From positions 52,251,001 through 52,315,000 of the forward strand of contig NC_059346.1 in the NCBI RefSeq assembly GCF_019703515.2: a stretch of 64,000 bases of DNA. Direction: 5' to 3'. The DNA comes from Myxocyprinus asiaticus. Taxonomy: Eukaryota > Chordata > Actinopteri > Cypriniformes > Catostomidae. Both the position numbers and the translations under genes were made by a program. The first letter of the stretch is position 1; every line of letters starts with the position of its first letter. The notes below the pieces were generated by a model. That model saw only the letters and a program-made list of their open reading frames with translations. It did not search any database and was not told where the DNA came from. Shown one piece after another: positions 45,679-59,300 of the stretch.

Positions 45679-48328
45679 GTATATGTATTAACAGATTCTC
45701 CTGGAAGCTCTTCAACCATAAAGGTGTACGTTGTGGCAATGCTGCTGATTACGTTTTTAACTGGAATTGTTTTGACATTCATTTGTCTTAACCACATGAG
45801 GCCTAAAATGAAGAATCTCCGCATTCCAAAATCTCTGGTATGTACTTAAATACCATTGAACTTCATTAAGCTCTGTGTTTTTACTAGTTTATGATGACTT
45901 CAGAATTGAAGTTGCACTTATCATATGTTGTATGTAAATAAGAACATTTTGAGCATGAGATCTTTGTTTTTCTTTTCATTTAAGTCTGGAAATAAAACTA
46001 AGTTTTAGTATTTTGTATAATTCAAAAGAAAAAAGTTATGACGTAGAATGAAGAAGGAATATTATAAATATTTAATATTCTACACAAATTCTATGTCACT
46101 AAACTAAAAGTTAGATTTTTTTTTTGAACTAAAAAAATAATTTGTCTGTTTAAAATGCATGTAAATGCTTTAGTCCGACCGAAATGGTACCAAACAATTA
46201 TTTTTTTTTTTTTAACAACTGGTCTGGCGACACGTGTATTCAATGCAACTGGCAAAACGTCCTTCTTTACTTGGACAGCAGATGAAGACTGTAGCTTGAC
46301 TACACAAAAACTCACTGTAGCTCGATTATAACTGACCATGTTAACTCCTTTGTACAAAAAGTCAAGACAATTTTTTTAATTCCATTTTTCACTTAAATTA
46401 TTACACTGGTAATATAATTTATAATAAAATGGAATTTGTACTCAATTTGAAAAACAAAAAGTAGAAGCATCCTCACTTTTGGTCTCAGATCTTTGGACCC
46501 CACTGTAAACAGTATATTAATACATAATAATAATTTATGAAAATTAAATTGCATTTCTTTCAGATGTGTTGGTTTTCATGAATGGCAGAGTGTGTTTTCA
46601 TAATGTAAAGGCGTGTTCACACCAAAATTGTTACGATTTTGCGAGACGAACCTCTGACTGAAGGTCTATTCACACTGAGTCCGTAAAAAATTTAACGAAA
46701 AACTATTTCATCCCTGTACAGTAGGCAGCACTGTTGCTATTCTACAAACATTTATACCAGTCTCCTGCCCAAACCTTTAGCTGTTACAGATTAATATATT
46801 GAACAATGTTAATGCATTTATTTACCTACTTTGGCATAACTGTTTCATTATGTTCTTTCCATGGTGTTGATGCATTTTGAGGAGTATATAATTGGTGTTT
46901 TTATACGAATGAGATGAGTAATGAGTGCTGTCGCATATTTATTTGCACTTGTATTTTGCTACGAGTATTCCAAACAGACTCTTAAACCATATTCTCTTTT
47001 TATAATGTCTGGATTAATGTCTGGATAATTTGACACAAGGTACAGTGATATAACAGTAGGCTATAGTATAAAATAGGATGCATAATATAAAAAATAATAT
47101 AAAAAGGAACACTGGCTCAAGTTCTTTTCTTTATTTAAATTATTGCAATACTTTGTTATATTGTCCTTGCAATAAAAATAGCAGTGTGGTTCTGCAATTT
47201 GTTTGTATGCAGTAAAACACTGCATGTAACAAATCTTTTCATGGGATATTTCATATGGAAACGAATTGCTGAAACTTGCTGCTATTTTTAATGCCATGAG
47301 AATATACAGGGACATTGAGATACATATTAAATAAATGTACATTAAGACAAAACACCATAAGCAGACTTACAAAAGCAGAACGGGTTTATGTTTGCAGTAC
47401 AATGGGTTCATGAACTGCAACTATTTTTTAGCATATAATTTTCAGCATTTGCATGTCTAATGCGGGTGTTTTCCAGTTGATTTGCGCCATCAACATGCTG
47501 GATTAAACAGCTGCAGCAAAAAAAAAAAAAAAAAAAAAAAAACCCTTTGGATTGTCCGCGGACGATTTGTCGGACTCTGTATGTATCGGAATCCATTGAT
47601 CCCGTTAAAAAGCTTGTCCGGAACGAACAATCACACTGAAAAAACAGACTTGGTGTGAACAGGCCTTAACTGCCATTCGCAATAATAGAATGCATACTGT
47701 GTCTTTACAGTTCGTCATTGCAGGAACTAAAAGAGTCCTAAATCTGACCCCTGTGGAACTCCAAACAATTACACTGACATTGCAGAAGGTTCTTATGAAC
47801 ACAGAGGACTATGTTTCTGCATTTGAGGAGGACAGCTCTCTTTTTTATCACCAGAGAGAATGCATTACTAATGTTATAATTTACCCACTGTCCACTGTCA
47901 ATCAAGAACCTTCTATCTACCTACCCAATCCAGATGAGAAGGCCGAGAATTTACATCAGCATTTCTTAAAGTACAGCCTAGCTACTGATATGGAAAAGAG
48001 TGAGGAAAACATAATATCTGATAAATACGATGACAATATTTCTTCAGCTTCAAACCTTTTGAGATTTACCTTGCCTGACTTCCCACAAACGATTACTGTG
48101 AACAAGCTTCCGAAGTCAGAAATGGATAGAGATCATGTAGAGGACATGATGATGGAGAATGAGACTTGTCCTCAGTCATCAGGCTATCTCTGTGGATTAA
48201 AGTTTCTTGTGGAGGATGAGGAGGATGAGGAGGATGAGGAGGATGTGGAGGATGTGGAGGACGACTTCCTGTTGCCCAATTCTTTCTCAGACAGTGGATA
48301 TGAACCAAGGCAAGATCTACATATTTAA
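43871..48328 (+). CDS. Class II cytokine receptor, CRFB1/CRFB2-like (5' exon not found)
   Basis: Six exons join in phase: 43871-44000, 44730-44914, 45044-45195, 45399-45546, 45695-45837 and 47711-48328 (TAA). The first four encode two fibronectin-type domains of the class II cytokine receptor kind (WLPGQGNPPGTRYTLEF, FGNYFVRVKTTFKG, LSSPDVNVSTDQQSINITF, FPDVPSGKSYCVNVSA) with about eight N-glycosylation sequons. Exon 5 holds one membrane span (VYVVAMLLITFLTGIVLTF) and ends in LRIPKSL, like the JAK1-binding box of related receptors. The last exon encodes a tail of about 205 residues ending in a Glu/Asp tract and SGYEPRQDLHI, a tyrosine motif of STAT-docking type. The acidic end and short tail suggest the fish interferon receptor chains CRFB1/CRFB2; other CRFBs are not excluded. 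The signal-peptide exon is unidentified. Confidence 0.8.
44039..44064. repeat. (TA)n microsatellite in receptor intron
   Basis: A short TA run just downstream of the exon ending at 44000, with further AT-rich sequence to about 44110. Confidence 0.85.
45609..45677. repeat. (GT)n(TA)n microsatellite filling a short intron
   Basis: Eight GT units followed by about 25 TA units. It occupies nearly half of the 148-bp intron between the exons ending at 45546 and starting at 45695, and stops 17 bases before the acceptor exon. Confidence 0.95.
46607..47668. mobile_element. DNA transposon remnant in the last receptor intron
   Basis: Inverted ends AAAGGCGTGTTCACACCAAA and TTGGTGTGAACAGGCCTTAA, followed by sub-terminal inverted motifs ('gtccg' on both sides). 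About 1.06 kb with no transposase frame. A poly-A run is at 47516-47541. The superfamily is unassigned; hAT or Harbinger MITEs can look like this. Confidence 0.65.
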
Positions 48329-48529
48329 AAAAAACTGGAGACATTTAGTGACCTTTAGATAAGAAGGCAGACAGTGGTCTGAAATTTATGGCTCATCATA
48401 TTCCATATATCTAAACTGAATGTTAAAAGACCCTTGAGGGGGATCAAAGTATCCTGAACCAGTACTTCCGAAGGTGGAGCTTGCAACCCACTACAAACAA
48501 AACTGAAACATGTGTCTTACACCTGAGCA

Positions 48530-49740
48530 ACCAAAGTGCAAATTTGAAATTTGGTGACAAAGAGGTTCAGTCTGTAAATCATTCATAATATCTGGGCATC
48601 TCACTGGATTGGACGCTGACATACTGTACAAACAAGATGTGGAGAAGAGCACCGAGAAAGTAAATTCTAACATCAACTTGGTGAGGAAACTTGCCGAAAC
48701 CAGAAGGGGAGCTAACGAACAGACTACACACACTGCAACATTGACACTTGCCTGCTCAAACAGCACATATACAAAAGTAGATGTCAACTGAAGGAGCATT
48801 CAGGTAAACTGAGCTACCTTGGCTCCCAGTGCTTGCCAACTTTGTTCCACTTAACATCAGCCATGCACGTTTTCACTATCGGGCCAGTGCGAGCCAGGGC
48901 TATCAACTGCTCAGCCAGTGCTAATAGCCTCGGGCCTCGAGCAGCAAGACCAAAATCGATCTGCATTCCCACCATCGGGCCAATAGCCCCGCAGAGTTGC
49001 CTTAATACGCCACCCTGGTGCCAATGTCACACACACCACCCATTTTACAAGCAAGAGGGAAGCTCAAGGTGAAGTATCAGACTCTGGAGACTAACTAGCC
49101 CTTAAAATGAACATGGTGGAGACTGAAGCTGCCGTTTGTTGCCTTATTTTGGTCTTTGCTTGGTGGGAAGCGAGACCTGACTCCGCCTTTGACACTGACC
49201 CTGCCTCAATCCCCAGTTGGCCTTCTTTGGCCCAAAGGTAATCGCAGGCCAAAGGCACTTTGCCGTTGCCCCCGAGGAGGCACGATGAAGCCCTGGAAAC
49301 ACGGCTATTGCTTGAGACATAAAGTTGCAGCCATACATTATCTTGAGAGCTGTCGATGACACAAGAACTCTTGACCTTCCAGATACTGGCAAAATTGGAC
49401 CTTCTTCCAACACCTGTTTGGACACTCAGCCCAGCCAGTGGTCTGGCAGAGAGGTGTAGAGAAGTTTTTTTTTTATCTCAACCTTGCTGGTTAATTGCCA
49501 CCTTGTCACTGACTCAGCATACAGATTGCTCGGTTTCGAGCTGAAGCTCCGTGAGTGGGTCATGTTGAACAGGCCTACCTCATTCATAAGTTGACAGTTG
49601 CAGATTCTGCAGCAGGTGACTGTGCTTGTAAGACAATTGACCATCTGTAAATGAATCCTCGTCCATATACTTTGATGGCGATCTTCAGGTGTTACATGAA
49701 GCAACTCCTGATACAGTGCAATATCTGATTGATCTGGACA
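48530..49740 (+). mobile_element. Non-LTR retrotransposon (jockey/RTE-like RT) relic
   Basis: At about 48600-48790 the plus strand gives KVNSNINLVRKLAETRRGAN, then TATLTLACSNS, matching the region after the reverse-transcriptase core of fish and insect LINEs (KVNSRINLLRKLAG... with ALxxSTAEY). The rest to about 49740 is a mosaic of short frames on one strand, with stops and an unrelated segment at about 48860-49030. Inactive. Confidence 0.55.
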
Positions 49741-50084
49741 CTTGAAAATGTCTTAATGTCATTAAGTTAGATACAACACATCAAATCAAGTAGCATCAGC
49801 AAAAATAAATATGATCTCAGAACTAACTTCAATTTTTTGTGCTATTTTTGTAATTACTTGTAACCATATGGTGTTAAAATTATTTTTTTGTGGATATATG
49901 AAGTAATTTCCTCTCAAGTTCACACAAGTGTCCTTGCAGAGTGAACATATTTGCACGGGTAGTTCATCACATTAACTATGAACATGGTCCTCTAAATTTT
50001 GTCAACCAGAAAGTTTCCAAATACTTTTTTGTCTTCATTTTTAGCTGTACATCTATGGCTTTTATAATTTCAAACCTAACAAAC

Positions 50085-50948
50085 TAGAGGTAGACCGATA
50101 TATCTGTTTTACCAATTAATCTGCCGATAGTTGCTTTTTGAAATTATCGGGTTATCGGCAAAAATCTATGCAGATAGTTGCAGATTTTAATTTTTTTATT
50201 CCTCCATGTTCCTCTGTGGCCAGCACTGGGAGAATCTACTGTTAAAATTTCTTGATTCTACAGTATAACAGCGGCCTGTAGCGATGAAATTAAAACAATC
50301 ACTAACACCTTTTTAAATTTAAGTCTTTCATCATTGACAATATTCATCCATATTTTTATCCTCACTTCAATGCATATTTTGATTAGATAATCAAGTGTTC
50401 TAAATTGAAGCAAGGATATGCAAAGAAAAATGCTACAATATGGGAACGTACCCCTGTCAGCACATACATCAGGTCTCCAATTTCATATCTTGTGAATAAT
50501 AATAAATTTATTCCTCATTAAACCTCATCTGGTGAAATATAAATGTGTATACATATACACATTACTATTTTCTGGTGAATATATAGACTATAAAAAAACC
50601 ATAAATACTTCATTATTGTGACGTAGCCAAATCCTTGTCACTGCAAAATAAGAGCCCTTTATATGTTTTCGGATTGTTTACAGTTAAAAGTCCCACATAA
50701 TGCACCAAATCTTCTTTTTGTTCTGGTTATTATTGGGGTTTTGGTTGAACAATAAACTTCATCTGGGATTTTATTCATTTTGGACTCATGTAGCCTCTAT
50801 GTCTGTGCCCTTCATAGAAAGGAAAGACTAAGAAAATTTGTTAACATTCTATAAAAAGGTTTTAAAAAATATCTGCCATTTCAGTTATCAGCCTTTTCCA
50901 TCACCTTGGTTATCGGTATTGGCAAAACCCACTATTGGTCAACCTCTA
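50085..50948. mobile_element. hAT-type non-autonomous element, 7/8 TSD
   Basis: It starts TAGAGGTAGACCGATATATC and ends TATTGGTCAACCTCTA. The flanking 8-mers TAACAAAC (50077-50084) and TAATAAAC (50949-50956) differ at one base. It belongs to the family at 23589-25028 and 9136-10565. Confidence 0.82.
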
Positions 50949-51863
50949 TAATAAACTTGTTTTTGTGAAACATTTTGGTTGAAAAGTGTGTTTGTACTAT
51001 AAATCTATAAAATAAATGACAAATAAATTGGCATTTTGTCATATGATGCAAAGACATTCATACAATTTTAAGTGTAGCTTAAGTGTCCAAATACATGAGC
51101 CCACTGTATATAAGATGAGTGTTACGAAAGGCTAGGTTTATAGAATTTAAAAAATTCTGATATACAGTTGTAATGATCTGGCTATTGTGGGGAAGAGCAT
51201 GTGCAAAGCACACCTATTCATTTCCTAAACCTTTTTTTTTATTTATTGTGTGCAATTTTTCTCTGTCTGTTTAGTTTGTATTCTACTGCAATATGTATAT
51301 ACTGTATATGAATGTATTTTTGAACACACTGTATATGTGTTCTTTGTAAAGTATTTAACATGTTTTAAAAAGTGTTATGTAATAAAATGTATTATTATGG
51401 GCCATCGTGCTCATGGGGATGCAGATTCGACTTAGTCGTGTATAAAATGCTGTGTTAAATCAAACTAAGTGCGTAAAGGTTTTAAGTTACACTAAATTCT
51501 ACTGATTGTTATACTGAATAATGCCTTACTGAATGCTGCCTTTAATGGAGTCAGCACATGGTGCCAAGGAATCTTCTACTGTATGGTTAAAAGATTATTA
51601 ACTCCTCTTATAAGTAAAAATAAATAAATAAATAAATAAAAATACATTTATTTGTATATGATTTGAGCATTTTCTTGAAAATAAATAATGAGAAACATAC
51701 ATGTACAATAATGCCAAAATGGAGTAAATTTCATTGATTTGGAACAAGTCATATGGGCTTGGAACAACATGAGGGTGAGTGAATAATGACAGATTTGTCC
51801 TTTTTGGGTGAACGATTCCTTTTCACCACTGTCTATCTCTATTGTACTGTTTTCAGTCTATTG

Positions 51864-54800
51864 TCAGTCTCCCCCAAATAGCGAAGAGAAAAACCCTTTC
51901 CTTCCATCTTCCCCACGTACACGCAGTGATTTGGAGGTGCGAGAGCCTCTTTGAAAACCTGCCCGTTCCTTGTCCTTTTCCTTTTCCCTGTCTTGTTGTT
52001 GGAGTTGAACTTGTTGACATATCACAAGACGCATGTCCTCCTGGAACAGTAATTCGGTGGTCAATACAAAGAACACAATGGAACAAAATTAGATTTTAAC
52101 AAATGTGTGTGGTGGGTTCCCATCCAATACTCGCCGCCACAATGCTAGGGTGTTGTAGGTGGTTACCAGGTTATTGCTTTATGGTTGAAGAGGTGTTTTA
52201 AGTGTTGCTTTGCGGTCATTATAGTGTTTTGGGTGGTTGGTAGGGAAATGATAGGGTGGTTGCTTGCTTACTATGATATTCTGGTCCCTAGATATAGATT
52301 AGGCCTTGATATGGCCTTCAATGTAAGTACTGTATATGCGATCAGGCGAAAATCATAAGTCTGATAGCTTAGAAAAGTAATAGCACACCTCTCCTAAATA
52401 AGCTGCATGATTTGAGGTACCATTCATGTCCGCAGCACAAACAATGCTGATGAGTGGCAAGCTAACCCTTTAAGCTCTGAGGGTGTTTTTAAAGATTTCC
52501 TGTTTAAGTGGCATTCCACAGTGGCATTACATTTTTTCTTTTATTTCTGATTTGACATTATATATCTCAGAGTGTAAATAAGGTGACCGGAAAGGTGCTT
52601 TTGTTTTGCTCCCAATCATGCCACCTGTAACTAAATACAATTTTGTGTTGATACAACAAAGCAATCAAAATTTATAGCATCACAAAAAAAAATGTATACT
52701 AGTGTCCAAAAACATCCCCAAACAAATAAAACATAATAATTGTACATAAGAACTAATTACACATGCAAACACAACAATGACTAAAGGTTTGCATAGCATG
52801 CATACTTGATTTTAGCAATGAGATTTTACAGAATGAGTTTCTTTCTGTGCCATTTGAGTCATCATTGATTCTGTGTCATGTACTTGGCACCATCTCCTGG
52901 TGGCCATATGTAATTACAGTGATTGATTACATGACTCTCTGCTCAAATATGGAGGACTATCGGAGTAATCTGAACCCATTCTGACTGGTTTAGCATGCCA
53001 TGACACTACAGCATTTCCGATGATGCCATCTGATCCAGGAAAGCTAACGTGTTTGTAGCCAGATAGCAATATACCAGATAGCGAAATGCTGTGTACATTG
53101 TGCTTCGTGTGGGTTATCTAATGATCTATGCATCCGATTACTTTGTGTGTGGGCTCTTTTTAAGGTAATCGCCTCAAAGTAATGCTATGTGATATTTTAG
53201 GTTCTGTTTATTTTTGTGAAGTTATAAGCAAAATTACGGCATATAAGCAACACCTGTTCACATGAAACATAAATGTCAAAGACATTTACTTAGCTATTAC
53301 TTACTATAGTTTTTATCTGTGAGTAAAACAAATAGGCTGGTTGTATTCTACCCTTTGAGAGCTTTCCAATAACATATGACACATGGCTATTTGATGAGTT
53401 TGATGCTTTTACTGATTACAATAATATGTACGGTGCACAATTTTTTTTTATAAATTATCAAAACGGAACACTTCTGAATTGTCTGCAAATTTCAAAGCAC
53501 TTGTTCAGTTTTGGTCATAATGCCTAGACGCATTGTAAAGTACAGTTTCCTAGTTTTAAAATGGTAGTTATTTATATATGTTTTTCTCGATTCATCAGTA
53601 TCGGAATTTAATGGGTTAAGCACCCAAATGTAATAATTAAGGTTTGGGGTTTGTTTTGGGGTTTGGGAACAATACTGAGAACCCTTTGCTAACAAACTTG
53701 AACAATTTATGTTAAAACTGTTTTAGGAATAAACATGCCAATCAGTTACTAACCTGCCAAGACTCGACTTCCTGAGATAGTGCAACCTTGTGTCTGATGG
53801 TGTTCAAAAGCTGCTGATTAAGGGTGTCTCGTTCTTGCCGGGCTAAAATAATCTCCTCCTCCAAGGCACTGTGTTAGCAACAAATTAAGAGAGAAGAAGA
53901 AAACACTGTGGAAGTCAGATTCCACTTATGCAAGATCTCTTTTATGCAATGATATGGATCACAGCAGATCCTTAGATTATCACTTTGTCATTGGCATTAA
54001 AGATGACACATTGAAAACAAAGCCACAAAACATTTAATTAAGTAATGCATGACAGATTGCAGTTACATTTGATCCAGTTCTCACCTGTAGGTAGGTTTAC
54101 CGGGACAGTTACGAAATGGCTTCAACTCCTCCCTCAACCCTTCTAATTCTGTTTCACTGGACTGTAGCTGGTGAAAGACAAAACATTACCTGTCACCTTA
54201 GATGTCTGTCCACATGCTATTGTGATGTCATATTTGATGTCATCATATAACGAGATGAGGACTAACCTCTTGTTGTAACCTTTGAATCTCCTCCTCTTTT
54301 TCTTGCAGAATAGCTGAATGGGCCAAAATGGTTTCTTTGGCCTGTTGGAGAGTAAATATAAAGTCATATGGGTTTGTAACAACATGGGGTTGAGTACATT
54401 TTGACAGAATTTTAATGTTGGTGTAAAATACAGTTTCCTTTAAAGGAGAGCTGGGCTAGGAGAGAAGAAAGCACTTTTATTGGCCTACACATAAATCTAA
54501 ATACTCACAAAAATTACTTTTAATTATGTAAACAGGACACTTTAAGTGTAGATTTTTCATTTTCTGCTGATTTGAAGAACCAGCATGCACACTTTTGGCC
54601 ATATAGAGTATGCTGATAATGTTTTTCAAGATTGTAATCCTAAACCTAGTAGCTAAATCCCTAAACCTAAATCTAACCATAAAATCTGAAAATCTCTTTG
54701 GTTGATAATAATATTGTTTCAGGATGTAGCCTACTTGGGTACATCATCTTGAGCTGACTGGGAGCCACTACAAGTATAAGAGCTACCTGAGATTGCTGGA

Positions 54801-56283
54801 TCTCACTCTGTAGTGACATAGGGAAGCAGGTAGCCTCGCCCGGGCTGGTCTCTTCTCCAAGGGCTTCAACCCTTTGCTGCAGGGTCCGGTTGGCTGTGCG
54901 CAGCTGAAACACTATGCTGTGCTCCTGCTCCAGCTGTGAAAGAGCCAGAGACAGCCACACTGAAACTCTGCAAGGGTGAACGGAGTCTGAGGACACTGAA
55001 ACCTGACCAGACGTCAAAGCCATGCCATAAAATCCGGGCTGCATCTCATTTGGCATTCTAACTATCCTAAAAAAGTATGTGGAATTAGAATTTGGGTGTC
55101 GCTATTGTATGCCAAAGGTACCTGGACTGTATACTATTTTCTGTGGATTTTCAAAGTGTGCATCCGTGTATGCTTTTCAGCTAATATTTCCCACAAAATC
55201 CTTTGTGCAACAGAAGAGGAGTTTGTGATAGTTCAATTGTTTGAAATTGACAAGGAATGCGAGGCTGAAGCTTCGACTGTCTTGAAATCTATGAAACGTA
55301 AGCACATGCACCACCGTCTATTCCATAGCTCCAACAGTAATAATGAGGTTTAAGGTAATTAATTTAGCAAGCCCTGCTGAAAAACAAACAAACAGATAAA
55401 ACAGTCTGAAGCTGATTAGCTGGTCTTAGCTCATTTCTCAGCCTGGTCAGGGACAGTTTTATGGGTCAATTTGACCTGTTGTAGACTTAAACACTGATTT
55501 ACATCAACTTAACTAAATCTTTTCAGCCTGAAACTTCATGACATCCTCCACACACATTTGACCCTGACAATGTAAAAAGTAATCATTTTTAAAAAGGACT
55601 AAAAAGGACTTGCAGGTCATTTGGACCTGATCCACATAAACTAGGGCTGTCGATTTAACGCGTTATTTCAGTGTGATTAATTATATAAAAAAATAATGCA
55701 TTAAAAAAAATTAACACAATTAATCATGTCCCTGGACCATAATAAGGAAGATTCCTGACCAATTCAAGCTTGAAATACCACCTGTTTTCTCCAGGGGGCA
55801 GTAAGCAAAACTTCAGCTCTATAGGCAACGTGCAGCTTATACAGAAACCAAACCAACCCTTCAGCAGACAACACAACATGAGGGCGCATTCTTGTGTTTA
55901 AAACACAGCTTGATGTAGTGCAAATCCGAACTTAGGCTGTGTTTTTCTAAGTATTAAACTACGTTTAACTTGACACAGCAACCTAAAACCAGGATGTTTT
56001 TGATGCGACGCAACCAAAGTGAGATGCTCCAAAAGTGTCCGTTTGATGCAAGTGTACATTGACGTGTCCCAAGACAAGCCCTCATAATAAATATTGGACT
56101 GATTGACAAATTTGCAAAATTTGCAAAATGGATTGCTGTGAACTGGCCAATGATTGGCTTATGTTCAATAATATGCAAATAAACAATATATTGGAGTCTA
56201 AAGCCACTTTTTGTATTGTCTTATCAATGCTTTACTCGTCTGCCACAATAATGTACTGCATTTTAATTATCTGAATATAAAAA

Positions 56284-56314
<31 letters not shown>

Positions 56315-59300
56315 TATTTGTAATTATTTAAATATAACTATAATTATTTCATCATTATATATTTAATTATTGTTATTTGAGGGGCTTTCTCAGCAAATAT
56401 TTATATATGCAATTAATTTGATTAATTAATCAGCACACCATAAAATTTTCATCGATTGACAGCCCTAATAAACATGAGAAAGCTGTAATATGACCAAAAA
56501 AAAAAAAAAAAACTCTAAAATTGTAATGCAGTAAAACCATTATAGATGCACTGTAAAAATATATATATATATATATATATATTTTGCCTTTTAGTTATCA
56601 TAACTTAAAATGTAGTTAGTTAGTTATTAATTAGTTAGAATAATTGCCCTGGATTGATCTTGTTGAGATAACTCAATTATTTTAAGGTTTTGTTGGCTGA
56701 ACTTGTGATAAGTTATTAAACAAACTATTCAGCTGAAATAAAAAATATAAGTCAAGAAAATGTATTTGGATTCCCAGCATGCACTGAGGCATGAATAAAT
56801 TATGCAAATTGCTATGTCCATTTTTTACTGTTTGCTGCTTTTATTTATGCTGTTGGTTGTTGTGTTTGTTGACACTTTCATTTATTTGTATAGCAATATA
56901 TATATAATATAGCAATAATTCAAAGCTCATCTTTTCACTCAGTGACGTGTTTGATGATTGTCACTGTGATTTGCATGTCTCCGTGACAAACTTAAGCTTG
57001 AATATTATTGAGAGAGCAGACGTTGCTCTCTGATCAACAACTGGCCATTTATCATCAAATGGGACTTTATTTTACCTCTGGGATAGCCCAAACTATTTCT
57101 AAATTATATTTATAAATATCTAACTTATTTATTTAATCTAAATTAGAATGAAATTGATTGAACTTAAAAATGTAAGTTTACTTAAAGAGAAATTGAGCTA
57201 ATTTATGAAGTTATATTGATTTAAGTCAACTTTATGTGCTGTAATAGCACACCTCCTATGTGCAGGTTAAATAACTTTCCCTCTTAAGTTGACACAACTT
57301 AAGTTAAGGCAGCACAAACACTTACTTTTTTAAGTTGAAACAACAAGATTTTTTTTCAGTGCATGACACCAGGGCCCAGAACTGTTTGAAAACAGTAGAA
57401 ACTAATATAATTAGCGAGATCTTAAAGCAATTGAAAGCCCCAAACAAGATGCTCCACAAACATACACGCATAAATACATACCATACATAAATATATTGTA
57501 ATGTAACAATTGTTGATAAAACAATTGTTGGGGGGAAATGCGCAATCTGTGACTATTTAATTGTGACAAGCCGGGTCAAGTGCTAGGAGAGCATCTTAAA
57601 CCAGAAAAGACTGGCCAACCAGCTTAGGCTGGTTTAACCAGTTTTTTTTTTCAGCATGGAGACAACTAACACTTGCAAATTCAATACGCACTCAACAAAT
57701 GGGTTCGTGGTGCCAAAATGCAATTTACTGACTTGTATGTTCCAATATTAGCTACTGTACTGTCCTAATACATACATTAGTGTGTTTTTTCCATTTCGGT
57801 AAATAGAAACTTTTAGTTTGTAGTAGAAATATGCATTTTGGGACTGATACAGCTTCACACTCAGGCCAAAAGTCTCAAACATCTGTTTTTATGTTGAATG
57901 TATAATGTAAATTCAAAATGTATGTGGCATTTGTACGACACATCTACCCTACCCACAGATTTCCCCTCCCTCCTCCTCTGCCAATCCACTATTCTCCCCC
58001 AAATTACATCAACAGACCACTTTACTCACCTCATTTTCTTTTTCTTTCATGCTGGTCTGCAACTCCAACACCCTCTCTCTCAGTCCCTCCCTCTCAGATC
58101 TAAGGCGGTCATTTTCGTCCTGAGCTGACTTGAGTCGTTCATCCATATGGGCACAGCGCTCCTTCATAACCCTGTTCTATGATACAAGAGTACTAGTGAA
58201 AAAAAACCTAAAAGACAAAATCATCAACATATGTTGTATCAACATAGAATTATGTAGAACTGAGTTCAAACTGGGACAATGTGCTACACAAAGCTGATGA
58301 GTCTAACTCTGATTGGTAGCTGAACATTTTTTATTTTAATCCATCTCAAAAAATTATAAAAAAGGAAAAACAAATGAACTTGAAAGGGGTGGGAGACGTC
58401 TGAATTATACAGAAATTTGTAGAGATTTTTTGTCATAATTTAGTGGATGCATTAGACTTTTTCCACATTCCTGTGTTGATTTTGGGGGAACATTTTTGGA
58501 ATTCTGCTGAATGGATGGTGTTAAACTGAGCTGAGAAAAAATTGGTAGCCAAAAGAATAATTCTAATTAGCCAAAATATTAAATAAACAAACACAAAATG
58601 GGCAGAGGATGTTTAGAACTTTGTGAATGAGACACATTTCAGTTTTGTAGAAATTGTGGCCTAGGTTATTATTTCAATGCAACCCTTGACTTTTAAGTGT
58701 CTTGATAGATTAATGAGATCACTAATGCCCAAAATGCTTTGGACCACTACTTCTGTGTCTTTACATGGCTAATTTATACCTCTGCTTGCAGACTGTCCAG
58801 TCTAGCAGAGCTTATGGATTTACTGAAACTCGTATCCTCCATTTCTTCCCTCAGAGCACGAAGTTCAGTGCGCAAAGTATGCTCTACAGAAACTGCCTGA
58901 AAGAGAAAAAGCGAGAGAGTGAGAAAAGGATTAGATATAATCAAACATCTTTTTTAGGACAGCTTGAAACACTACACCTACACCTGATCGTTTGCATTCC
59001 AGACACATATGCTAACTCAATCAGTCTTATTGCGTCACTAAACACATTACCTAATAAAGTCAGATACTGTAAATCAGACAATATTTACATAAATGTTTTG
59101 GGAATTCACAAAGGCTTCTGATTGGTCACCTCTGCCAGCTGTTCCACAAGTTTCTGGTTGTGATTGGACAGCTGAACGAGTTGTTCGTTCTCCTCACGAC
59201 GCCGGTCTCGACTCTGAACGTGCTTCTGTTCCAGCTGCTCACGCAACGCTGTAATGTCAGCCTGTAATTCTGCTTCCCGCTGACTGGCCTCGAGGTCCCG

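Larger units (their letters stand above)
48329..51863. other. Spacer between convergent receptor and bicdl2 genes
   Basis: It holds the receptor 3' UTR, a LINE relic (48530-49740), a hAT-type element (50085-50948) and AT-rich sequence with a (TAAA)n run near 51620-51637. AATAAA signals occur on the plus strand near 49805 and 51380 and on the minus strand near 51648. The last lies about 215 bases past the bicdl2 stop and is a reasonable candidate for its polyadenylation. Confidence 0.5.

Noticed and set aside
45543..45849. Frames running through the (GT)n(TA)n tract
   Set aside because: They consist largely of dinucleotide-repeat translation; only the part from 45695 to 45837 is a real exon of the receptor.
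48833..49425. Frames on both strands downstream of the receptor as a gene
   Set aside because: They fall in a mosaic of LINE reverse-transcriptase debris with many stops.
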